DNA of 64,000 nt, from positions 14,774,283 to 14,838,282 of the forward strand of contig JAJEKV010000032.1 of assembly GCA_021234155.1 (NCBI GenBank). Reading direction: 5' to 3'. Positions 11,490 to 21,633 of the stretch are shown piece after piece. This DNA comes from Isoetes taiwanensis (lineage: Eukaryota; Streptophyta; Lycopodiopsida; Isoetales; Isoetaceae). Position numbers and translations under genes: made by a program. The number at the start of each line of letters is the position of its first letter. Within the stretch, counting starts at the first letter, position 1. The notes below the pieces were generated by a model. That model did no database searches. It saw nothing but the letters and a program-made list of their open reading frames with translations, and was not told the origin of the DNA.

Positions 11490-12120
11490 AGGTGCCTCTA
11501 GCCAGTCAGAGCCACTCTCCTTTAAACCATCTTCCTCGAATATTGCAAAGGGGAGGGGCTCCAACTGGGTGGAGGCCTTTGCGACTCACAGGGGAGTGCA
11601 TTTGAACTATATCCCTAAGGAGGGCTAGGGGCTTTCTCAACTCGCGAGTCGAGAAGGCCTCGAGTCTTACACACAGCAATGTGGACTCCTTATGCCACAT
11701 TCGCCCTTGACCTGCCCAAGCTCTAGCGCATTCTCCAATGTCGAGTACCAAGTGCCTCTATCCAGTCAGAGCCACTCTCCTTCGAACCATCTTCCTCGAA
11801 TATTGCAAAGGGGAGGGGCTTAGACTGGGTAGAGGCCTCTGCGACTAGCTACATGGGAATGCATTTGAACTGCATCCCTAAGGAGGGCTGGTCGAGAAGG
11901 CCCTCGAGTCTTACACACAGCAATGCAAACTCCTTATCCCACATCCGCCGTTGATCTACCCAAGCTCTAGTGTATTCTCCAGTGTCGAGTCGCAGGTGCC
12001 TCTAACCAGTCTGAGCGACTCTCCTTCGAGCCATCTTCGTCGAATATTGCGAAGGGGAGGGGCTCAGACTGGCTGGAGGCCTCTCCGACTAACCACAGAG
12101 TAATGCATTCCAACCAAAAC
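11490..12120. repeat. Tandem repeat of about 247 bp, 2.5 copies, with palindrome
   Basis: The unit begins near AGGTGCCTCTAGCCAGTCAG and contains GAATATTGCAAAGGGGAGGGG. Copies start at about 11491, 11750 and 11995. The first copy carries a full palindrome-family site at 11632-11657; the second keeps only the right half (GGTCGAGAAGG at about 11889); the third lacks it. No coding function is apparent. Confidence 0.75.
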
Positions 12121-12940
12121 TACCAAAACATGGAGTTGTTCGCAAGTTACTCCAATTGGTTGCTCCCTTGCTCAGCATCTCTCAACCCCGAGAGTATCTC
12201 GATGCTGAAATATGCTCAACAGGAAAACAACCAATCGATCGAGCTTTCAAGCTGGTAAACAAGTCTAGCATGCCTAACAGCATCTCTGAAACAAGCATCC
12301 TAATAAAACAGTGGTAAGCACTCACCTCTTCTCGCAAGTACTCTTTGGGCCATTGTACCACAGATCCCCTCTCCGAGGGTCTTTGCTTCTTATGTCGGCC
12401 TCATCAAGAAGGCATCTCCATCAAAAACTTGTGTCAAAGCGATTCTTGTGTATCCCTTCTCCATGGCGCTGCACCGAAGAGTGCCCGTGTTCTCTAGCTC
12501 ATCTCCTGCTGCTACCTTGAACCCACGTACATCGATAAAATCATCTAGTTTCAACAAAACACTCAGTTAGATGGAGATACATATTAAACCGCAATTAGGA
12601 GCTTACAGTGTCATGGCGCCATGGCGAGAAGTCATTCGGAATCTCTCTCGGCCTTTGGCTGCTAAGACCCGATAAAACTATGTGCCCGATAAACTCCACT
12701 GCGCTCGATACACTTAGTTCCTCGAAATGTAAAATTTCAAATGTGTTTGGGTGGGCTAAAGATGGCCATGCTGTACCCTTAGCCCGCTTTTTTCCCTTGA
12801 ATGATTGTATATCCTTAATTTCAAATTTAAGAACACGCCGGAATCTATTTTTTACGTGCAGTCCCAAAATCACAAAGTCCCCGAAGAGACTAAGTTTAGA
12901 AGGGAATTCGAGCAGTGAGAGACAGCACCAGCATCAAGAC
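12121..12940. other. Upstream region of the FCP1-like gene; no gene recognised
   Basis: Short frames on both strands but no family resemblance. It lies just 5' of the gene whose start codon I place at 12941 and could hold its promoter. No clear core promoter element was found by eye. Confidence 0.35.
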
Positions 12941-13978
12941 ATGACGTCTCCAACAAAGACGTGGGGCACTGGATCGAAGCCGGGTTCTAGTGGAACGAAG
13001 AAAAGAAAGACCATGCCTTCCGGTAAGCTCTCAATTTTGATTTGATTCATCTACCTGTTCTGACGATATTTTAGCCTTGCAGCATTTACGGCAGAGACAC
13101 TCGTCATCACGAGTAGAACTCCATTCTTCGTTCTTGAAGGATTGGAGACCGACCTGCTGGAAACCCCTGCGGATTGCTGGTGGTATGTCGAAGTAACATC
13201 TTGTGGGAAAGAGAAAGGTCTGTTCCTTTGGCAAAGGGATATAAAAAAAGTTCCAGCGACAAGTATATGGTCGGTGTGGTCCTCTCGGTTGCTACACCAG
13301 ATACAAGACATCTTACTTTGTATGTGGAAGACGTATTGAAGGGTAAATTTTACCACACTAAGAAATTGTCTGTCTCCAACTATTCTTCTACATCGATGAA
13401 CAAGGCCAAGGGGACTGACAAATGGCTGGCGCCTCTAAATTGCCAGAACTTGGGCTGGAAGGATTTGGAAGGGATGAAGGAGGCCAGAACGCTGACGCCA
13501 AGGGAGCTCAGAATGGATATTTCCAAGATAAGAGAGAAGCTCTTTAACACAGGGAATTTCCAACGTGCTTAAGACTTTAAAGCACTCAACAGTTACGAAG
13601 GATGTTGTTGAGAAGGAGAAAAATCCAGAGAAGAGTGCAAGTGTGGAAACTGAAAGCACTGCAGAGGATTCCGATGCGGAAGATGACGAAATGGTAGACT
13701 CCCAGCGTTATACTATTCAGCAGAGCTATAGGTGAGTTGTTCAAGTAGAGCACTGAGGAAGACCTGAAGGGCAAAGATGTGAGATTCTGGGTTGTGGATG
13801 GTCCACATTCAGTGAGGACAGCACAAGTGTTACAGACAGAAAAGAAGGTCCCACAGAGGATTACGGATCGGTATTCCAAACGGGAGTGCAGAGTTCTCTC
13901 AACGGATACACCACCCACTGAGCTCGCCAGCATTAGCCACTGTCAGAATACAATAGCAGCAAGTGCCAACTACATAAG

Positions 13979-14504
13979 GTATATTACTGTCCCTGCACCA
14001 GGGCGATTCTCGATTCGCGAGTTGAGAAAGACACCGCATCCGCTGTTTTCTGTCTTCCTCTGGGTATTCCCGACTCGCGAGTCAAGAATACCCATAATTT
14101 GTAATTTACTGCTATACAGAGGTTTCGTTGCACTTGAGGACTTTCTCGACTCGCGAGTCGAGAAAGACCCCTTTTTATCTTTCTCTGGGTGTTTTCGACT
14201 CCGAGTCGAGAATACCCAGAATTTATAATTTCCTGCTTTACAGAGGCCTCCTTGCAATTGGGGACTTTCTCAACTCGCGAGTCGAGAAATCCCCTGCACC
14301 CTCTGTTTTTTGTCTTCATTCGGGTATTTTCGACTCGCGAGTCGAGAATACTCAGAATTTTAAATTTACTGCTATGCAGGGGCTTCCTTCGAATGGGGGA
14401 CTTTCTCGACTCGTGAGTCGAGAAAGACCCAAACCCTTTGTATGTTCTCTTCCCATGGATTATTAAAATAACTGTTTTGACATAGTTCCATTTATTCATT
14501 GCAG
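13979..14504 (+). repeat. Intron filled with a palindrome-bearing minisatellite
   Basis: This stretch lies between a GTATAT donor and a CATTGCAG acceptor that join two coding stretches in matching phase. It consists of units of about 125-135 bp. Each unit carries two palindromes: one of the form CTTTCTCGACTCG/reverse complement (14007-14028, 14141-14166, 14265-14289, 14401-14426) and one flanked by GGGTATT...AATACCC (14062-14093, 14187-14217, 14322-14352). All share the core CGACTCGCGAGTCG with one or two changes. The spacer contains CCTGCTTTACAGAGG-like sequence. Confidence 0.85.
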
Positions 14505-16082
14505 TCCTTATCCTGACCAAATCATACACACTCGGCAACAGTGGAAGGCATGGGGTTGTCCTCAGCGGCCTAAAGGAAACATGGCTCCCTCAGACAAGTG
14601 GAAGACCTTCGAGAAACTATGCAGATATGTTCTTCTGGATGGTCAAGAAGATGATGAGGGAGATGATAAAGATGAGAAAAAGAAGAGAACACCAAGAAAG
14701 GGCAGGGAATCTATCTGACCAATATGACCTCATTCTCAGTAGTGAGGCAGTCTGGGTAAAATGGACTGAGATCTGGGCTCTCTGGACAAGAGGCAAGCTT
14801 AAGGACAGCAATGAAGAATTGCCAACAAGGCCGGACCCAAAGTTGTTCAACAAGCAGTTCATGAAAAGGATACAGGGCCTCACAGACAAAGAAACACTTG
14901 ACCTACAGGGCAAAATCCTGGATGGGACAATCCTGCTAAGGAAGACTAGGAGTTCAAAAATGCAGGACGCAAAGGATTATGCCACAGTCCTGAAGAGACG
15001 GCGTGAGTTGGAAGAAGGTATCACAGAATTCTGCAATTTTGCATCTAATGCATGCCATGACTTTGATTACTATAAGGAGAAGGCGGTGCATGATGAGGAT
15101 GACATGAAGGAGTTGAACCGGCTATGCCAACTCTACATCAACACCAAGCTTAAACGTAACGTCAAAACCACTCCCTTTCTAGAACGTGCTATGGCACTTC
15201 TGAAGCGAAAGCTTGAATTCTGAGTGGTGCCATTTAAGACAGACGATAGCTCCCCTCCCTTCTTGATAACCTTGGGTCACAAGGGGTTCGGTGGTCTGGA
15301 ACTAGCAGCTGGGCCTGTGGCATTATTTGCCATGAGTATGATCGAAGACCCCACCCTATTTTATGAAAAAGATGACATTGAGCAGTGGTATAAGACGTGT
15401 CTGGATATGTCCGAGCTAGATACTTTCAGTTTCCTTATCTTTTGCATGCCGGGCAATCAGACAACTGCTGTCTCACAGTGGGCAGCGGATATTAATTTCA
15501 GCAACAAGGTCTTATATTCCATATACGAGCTGGAATATGAGTGTAGACTTGGCCTGCCAAAGGCACCAAGTTTTGCCAACATAATTTTGGTTCTGGTTTC
15601 AAGGTCAAATGCAGACTTGGACAAGTGGTGGTCAAGCAAGCACCACTACGTCGATAAGTTCATGATTTCTCAGGAGCATATGGAATCCCGGAAGGGCGGC
15701 GGGTTTATGGATGATGTGCCATCGATTGACAAAGTCAGCACTGATGGTGCGACAAGTCCAATATATAGAATTCCTATCCGACTGAGAGTTATCAAGTACT
15801 TCATTACCAGCTTGGTCGAGGGAGATTAGATTATATGTGAGTGGTATATGAATGGTCTGTTTTCTCAGGGGGCTATGCTCTATGGAATGAAACCAATATC
15901 TGTAGTTGGGAACAAGGACCTGGTTGAGAGCATTTTGTCAGGTCCTTTCTTGATGGTCCCACTGTCTTATACTGGACTACTTTTTTTGGATGCAGTATCC
16001 TTCTGTGCAATTGAATCACCAGTAGATCCCTGTGATGGTGACAATCCCTGGAATGACGAAAGCCATCAGTTACGAAAGGAGG

Positions 16083-16104
16083 TTCTCGACTCGCGAGTCG
16101 AGAA
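16083..16104. repeat. Perfect 22-bp palindrome
   Basis: TTCTCGACTCG followed by its exact reverse complement. It is a member of the same family as the intronic palindromes. Confidence 0.95.
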
Positions 16105-16159
16105 AGGAAAAACGTTAAGACGCGAGTCAAGAAACCCTCGGAAAGGAAAGTAAACTCAC

Positions 16160-16291
16160 CTCAATCGAAGATTCTCCATTATTTGTTCTACTGCGAGTTC
16201 GTTTAAACCTTGGACATCGCCGTCATCTTTATCTCCCTGGCTATCATCTTTGTCTATGTCATCTTCGTCCTTACTACTTCCAACAGTCTTC
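16160..16291 (-). CDS. Candidate acidic exon on the opposite strand
   Basis: On the minus strand, a 132-nt stretch between an acceptor (TCAAGACAG) and a consensus donor (GTGAGT) encodes a very acidic segment, KDEDDIDKDDSQGDKDDGD, followed by NELAVEQIMENLRLR. It sits inside the plus-strand FCP1-like locus, between the palindrome at 16083-16104 and the phosphatase domain. It may be a fragment inserted in reverse or an unrelated gene remnant. The family is not recognised. Confidence 0.3.
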
Positions 16292-16995
16292 CTGTCTTGA
16301 AAATGGTAATGAAGCAGGTTCAGCCAAACTCGAACTGGGATCTAGAGGGGCCCCACCAAACTTGTAACTTTTGATGTCAATGGGGTCTTGGCTGCAGTAT
16401 ACCACGATGGTGACGTCCCTGAGCTTAACACCTCACAGAAGCCGACAAAAGCAGGGTCTAAGATCATGTATCCTCGACCTAGAGCAAAAGAGATTATTGA
16501 ATGGTGCCTGGAACGGGGATTCGAAGTGGCCATATGGTCTTGTATGGCAAAGAAAAATGTTGTCAATGTCCTTGGTGTTCTCGGCCTGCCCATTTTGAAG
16601 TTCAAGTTTGTTTGGAAAAACGAAAGGGTCGAGCATGTGTCAGACCTCAATCCGGCCATCACAAGGGGAAGCCTATTATGGTGAAAAGGCTGGAAAGAGT
16701 TTATGAAGCATACCAGGATTTTAACAAACACAACATGCTGATCATAAACGACTCCGCCTACAAGTGCTATCATAACTCGGACAATACAATCATTGCAAAG
16801 AGTTATCGACCAGAAGAGCATGAAGCAGATAGGTGGTTGTCTTTCAATCTCGTTTCGGTGTTGGCAGAATCCCTATTTTCCATTCTTGTGGCCGATGTGA
16901 TTAGGAACTATCCGAACCTCACACAAGTTGATCCAGAGAGCAGCACGATCATGAGGGCTATGGACGGGAAATATTATGGTGATCAAGATCAGTGA

Positions 16996-17054
16996 CCTCT
17001 GGTTTCAGATGGCAAAGTTCTGTAAATTTTTGAAAGAAACGTGAACAATTATAC
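16996..17054 (+). promoter_or_regulatory. 3' flank of the FCP1-like gene
   Basis: Short AT-rich stretch after the TGA at 16993-16995, leading directly into the palindromic minisatellite. No clear polyadenylation signal is seen. Confidence 0.3.
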
Positions 17055-17400
17055 TATATTCTGTAATGAAAATACTTGTACATTGAGTTTCCACGACCTT
17101 TCTCGACTCGCGAGTCGAGAAAGGCACTGCTTGTCACAATGATGAGACTATTTGTATGTTTCTTTGTGTGATTGGATGCAGCTATATTCTGTAATGAAAA
17201 TAGTTGTACATTGAGTCTCCAGGGCTTTTTTCGACTCGCGAGTCGAGAAAGGCCCGGCTTGTCCCAATAATGAGACATTTGTATGCTTTTTTGTGTGATT
17301 GGATGCAGCCATATTCTGTAATGAAAATAGTTGTACATTAACTTTCCAGGGCCTTTCTCGGCTCGCGAGTCAAGAAGGGCACTGCTTGTCCTAATGATGA
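17055..17400. repeat. Tandem repeat of about 126-130 bp with one palindrome per unit
   Basis: Three units start with ATTCTGTAATGAAAATA (about 17058, 17192 and 17313). Each contains one palindrome-family site: 17097-17124 (perfect 28 bp), 17225-17252 and 17352-17379 (imperfect). The sequence TTGTATGCTTCTTTGTGTG follows each. The same unit occurs in reverse at 4521-4752, where copia element 1 has inserted into it. Confidence 0.85.
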
Positions 17401-17533
17401 GACCATTTGTATGCTTCTTTGTGTGTTTGGATGCAGCTATATGGAATGAATGCTCTCCAACTTATTTTGAATTCTATATCCTTTCTTCGTTACTCATGAC
17501 TAATGGCATTGACTCTCTTTGTTCTAGTTGGCT

Positions 17534-17702
17534 CTGCCACAGATCCCGCTCAGGCTACACTCTTACCAGGGCTTTGGGATAAGTTTGCTCGTGATTGCAG
17601 ACGCTACGGGACCTCAAGGGATGAGGAAGAAGAACATTTCGCAAGTCCAAAAAGCTCAAAGTATCTTGCAAGCATTGCATGACATCCACGGAGGTTGGGG
17701 AA
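17534..17702 (+). pseudogene. Terminal-exon copy of the palindrome-associated gene (copy B), cut by a LINE
   Basis: After an acceptor (CTTTGTTCTAG) the plus strand repeats the exon found in reverse at 4520-4210, with a few substitutions; the shared part includes NISQVQKAQSILQALHDIHG. It is interrupted at about 17703, just after TTGGGGAACGAAG, by an unrelated LINE sequence. The remaining part of the exon seen in copy A is missing. Confidence 0.6.
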
Positions 17703-18705
17703 CGAAGTTCATGTATCTAGAGCAGGAAATTGAAACAGTGGAGAGTTTTAAGTACCTGGGGATAAATTTCTCCTCAAGATACAACTTGAAGGACTGTGTC
17801 AAAAGGAGATCCACAGGCGGGAAAATGGCACTCTATGGTATGCTTTCTAAATGTTCTAAAATTTCTCTGCATGATTGGGGGCTTAGAAAGCTTTTGTTTA
17901 AGACATCGATTCAAACTGTGCAATGATATGGGGTTTCTATATGGGAACCTAGCATCTCTGCCAAGTTATGGAATCAAATAGAAACAATTCAGAAGCTATT
18001 TTTGAGAAATGTGCTTGGCATAAAAGCTCGGATTCCATATGCAATTATGCTTGCAGAGGCAGGTATGTTTCCATTAGAATTGGAAGCATTATTTCAGACT
18101 GTAAATTTCATTAATAGGATTAGAGATCAATCACCAGAATGCTTATACCATCAAGCAATAATGGTTTTAGAGCAGCAAGGTTGGATGCATGATTTCAAAA
18201 CCTGGGTAGGAAAATGGGGTCTGAATGATGAAAATTGGCATGAATGTAAGACAGGTGCAAGAGCATTATTAGAAAGACTTGCAATTGAACGCTTATGGCA
18301 GCACCAAGGTAGTAGAATGCTTCATTACAAAACTTAGATAAATCACATGGGCGAGTATAAGAGCCAAGAGTATTTGTGGTCAGAAATGCCGACGCATGTA
18401 AAGCATGTCATAGCTCGTTATAGAACGAGCTCGCATAAATTGGGAGTTGAGATAGGCAGATGGTCAAATATTCCACTTGAAGAAAGGGTATGCAGAGCTT
18501 GTGATTCTTATAGTGTAGAAGATGAGGCACATGTACTCTTGCATTGCACGGCTTACAACGAGGTCAGGGAACAGCTTGAAATCCAAGCATCAGATCTTCA
18601 ATCATTGTTTTCTATCTCTTGTTATGAGTTAGGATTATATTTGAAGGCGGTAGATAGCCATCGTACTTTGATATTAAAAATATGATGTACTTTGCTAGTT
18701 TTTTA
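17703..18705 (+). mobile_element. 5'-truncated LINE: C-terminal end of a non-LTR reverse transcriptase
   Basis: The frame begins MYLEQEIETVESFKYLGINF and includes VSIWEPSISAKLWNQIETIQ and KARIPYAIMLAEAGMFPLE. It ends in a cysteine/histidine cluster (VCRACDSYSVEDEAHVLLHC), matching a C-x2-C...H-x4-C motif at the C-terminus of some plant LINE ORF2 proteins. The upstream polymerase domain is absent, as expected for 5' truncation during target-primed insertion. In-frame stops at about 17924-17926 and 18335-18337 and a frame change show decay. A related fragment lies at 50096-51016. Confidence 0.7.
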
Positions 18706-19300
18706 GTGCTCCATGGCCTCTCAAGCATATTCCATAGGGTTTCGGAGCATGATTTAGTGATAGTAAAATAAAGGAATAGAATCCTTAACTAGATAAATTA
18801 TATATGTGATAGATAACCGAGAACTTTCCTTTGGAAAATTGGTAGTGTGGCAACACGGGAAGAATTTCTTTCTTTTCTTTTTTTTTTTTGAAGGCAAGGT
18901 GGTTTTCTATTAATATAGAAAAGATTACAATATGGATTTCTAAATATTAGATAGGAAGAATGAGCACAGTGAAGCCCTATTGGCCTGATACATAATATGC
19001 TCAAAAAGCTTTCTTACATCAGCATCTGACGAGAAAGTACAATTAATAGATAACGTATACTTGCAACCAGTTTTAAACATGTAAGCAAAGGATAACAGAA
19101 TGCAGGCTGAAGTATAACAGTCCCCCAGCTGCCCTCAAGCTTAGTAGTACTTGAGATTGACACAGGCATATCAGATCCTGGTCTAAAGTGCTGCAAGCAT
19201 ATCAGTACTTGAGCATATGATTGGATATCAGTATCCACATAAAAAATGTTCAAGCATAGCAGTACTTGAAACATTTTAAATCCCTAGCATGCACAAATTA
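18706..19300. other. Retroposon-like 3' end with an A-tract (minus strand) and flank
   Basis: Read on the minus strand, sequence ending CTATATTAATAGAAAACCACC then CTTGCCTTC runs into an A/AG-rich tract at about 18868-18893. This resembles the poly(A) end of a retroposed copy. The body to its right (up to about 19300) has no recognisable frame. Confidence 0.35.
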
Positions 19301-21633
19301 GAGAACTTGATATCAAAGAGTCACATACCTCCGAGTGTATCATGCGCGCTAATCAATGCAGCATTGTCGGGATTATCTTCTGCATCCTTGGTATTTACAA
19401 GAAAAAAACTGATTGCTCAGCATTGATATGAAGAATAAGAATACGGGAGGAATTTCAACCATCTGGTGGTTTACATTTAGATTAAAAAGTTCCATGTTAT
19501 ATCCTACAAGAACTTAACTATTAAAAATATTTTAGAGAATACATAGGTAGAGTGGTAAGACGTACGAGAAGATGTTTTGTTGCGAGCAATTTTTGCTTGA
19601 CTTCAAGATTTTACAAAACACATATAAATGAATCCTCTAAGATGGTGATCCATTTGGACTAACAAATTGAGCAATGAGCAACTATAATGGATGATCTATG
19701 CATGTCAATATAGGATATGGGCACGATGTTGGAGGTTGCTTTACTACTCTAGTGCCTCCGACATACACCTTATGTTGCGTAGTTGAGATTTTACATATTA
19801 TGTGCCATGGAGATAGAGATGTCATAGAAAGGTTTAGCAACTTTTGTGTATGGCATATAGTATTTCTTTTTTGTTTTTTTCTTTCTTATTTTACATATGA
19901 CTGTATACAAATAGAAATCCCAAGTGTATGACATATAGTATGACACTATAGAAAGGTTTTTTCTTGAACTATTTAAGGGTGGGTTTTTTATAATGGTCCT
20001 ACATCTTGTATAGGTCCCAAAGGCGAGTTGAACTTTGTAGATGGTTGTTTATATCCTTGTTATCACTTTATCTCTTAGTTGCACATCTTTGTTGCTTTTA
20101 TATGATTATGGTTATAAAGGGTTCTCAAGCTCATGCTTTGAGGGATAAAAGATGATAGTGATTTAGTGACAATGGATGGGAGATATTGATGAGGTACGCT
20201 CTCAAACATAATGAAATACATTGCTAAAGCATATCCTATATTCTACTTAAAAATGTTAAACTTTGGAGGAATGGTTGAGAACCACTACCAAAAAAGGTAA
20301 AACATTGGCATTATGTATGTCTTGCCTATGTACATGAGATGGGCATATGTATACGAGCCATTGAGCTTCGATATTGTTGTTGAATGAAGAAACAAAAAAG
20401 ACTGTTATTTTATAAAGTTAGTGGCACGTCACATTCAATGGTCCACATGGGGTGATGCCAAAGGGCTAAAGTGAAAAATGAGAATATCCTATGTGTGTTT
20501 TGGACGATTTGGATTTATAGAGTCATCCTTGTCCTCAAGAGAAAAATTTGTGGCTGCATGTAGCAGTACATCCAAAAGCCTCCACCAAACCCATCAAGTA
20601 CCCATAAAGCTTGAATGACACATAAAGCTTGAATGACACATGTGGAGTCGAGATTCCATAGCTAATCAACTTGATTGTCGAATTCTATACAATGCATTGA
20701 TGTCCTTTGGACAGATTCTTGCCATATAACTACCATTGGAACGTCTTGTATTTTGACAAAAAGAACAGAGTTTATCAACTTGACTGTCGAATCCTATACA
20801 ATGCATTGATGTCCTTTGGACAAATTCTTGCCATATAACTACCATTGGAACGTCTTGTATTTTAACAAAAAGAACAGAGACATCTCCTAGGCATATCATA
20901 TTCCCATGATTCTATGTGAATTTTTTTTGCCCCACCTTATTGGGCCATGGTGTTTTGTCCCTTGCAAAATGATATTTATCTCTGTGCATTCATCACATGG
21001 CACAGTCTGCTCCATTGTACCAACCATTTGTTCATGTCTGGAAGACGAGGATATGGTACCCGATCCAATGCTAGATTGTTCTATCAAGGCCCTTTCTCTC
21101 CTAGACGAGTAGGTACTTCAGGGTGACCTAGATGGGGAGTTGAAATTTCTGATCAATGCCCTCTCTGGAGTACAAAAATTCACTTTCTTTGGTTTCTGAA
21201 AGAGATTTAAACTTCCATAGCCCAATGGCCACGATAACAACGCATACTGCCAAAGTAATAGATATATTATATCTTGGAGAGAACTTGACCATAGGGTGCC
21301 AAGTCCATTCATGTCACTTACGTGTAAGAAGTGACTACAGAATCCAGAGAGGGAGTTGAGATTTCAAAATCAATGGTTTATATGCGGTGGGTGCCCACTA
21401 TGTAAACAGAAAGAGAATCTGAACTTTCAGAGTCCCATGATATGTCTAGACCATGTTATATGCATTCTCATGCATTGCTTAGTTACAGTGCACATTGCTA
21501 AAGTTGAAAAGATATATGAGCATATGTCAATATACACAAAGAAAGTAGCAGTATAGATAGAAGATAGCTACACAGCAACGTTAACTTTAGTTAGTAACAA
21601 AATCATTCCGTTCGCAAAAAATCTATTATTCGT
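19301..21633. other. Gene-poor interval with local duplications
   Basis: No gene is recognised. It contains a clean 109-bp tandem duplication (20665-20882) and a looser duplication between about 21130 and 21450. Short frames on the minus strand over the duplication are not conserved in length. Confidence 0.45.
20665..20882. repeat. 109-bp tandem duplication, two copies
   Basis: Copies begin at 20665 and 20774 with ATCAACTTGA and end AAAAAGAACAGAG. They differ at only a handful of positions, so the duplication is young relative to the surrounding decay. Confidence 0.85.

Larger units (their letters stand above)
12941..16995 (+). pseudogene. Degenerate multi-exon gene with a C-terminal FCP1/NIF-like phosphatase domain
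   Basis: An ATG at 12941 starts exon 1 (MTSPTKTWGTGSKPGSSG), ending at a GTAAGC donor (13023). Exon 2 starts after TTGCAG at 13083 and continues in phase. Later exon-like stretches encode WWYVEVTSCGKEKG, then RFWVVDGPHSVRTAQVLQ, then (after a 526-bp intron with acceptor at 14501-14504) DQIIHTRQQWKAWGCPQRP and a long charged region. The 3' part (about 16345-16995) encodes KLVTFDVNGVLAAVY, GFEVAIWSCMAKKNV and LIINDSAYKCYHN. These match the plant FCP1-like HAD subfamily whose motif I is D-x-N-G-[LV]-L. Lesions include a shift at an A7 run near 13240, shifts near 13560 and 14705, a TGA at 15221-15223, a TAG at 15827-15829 and a shift near 16670. The N-terminal 500 residues match no family I know. 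It could be one old gene or a fusion of two. Confidence 0.6.
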
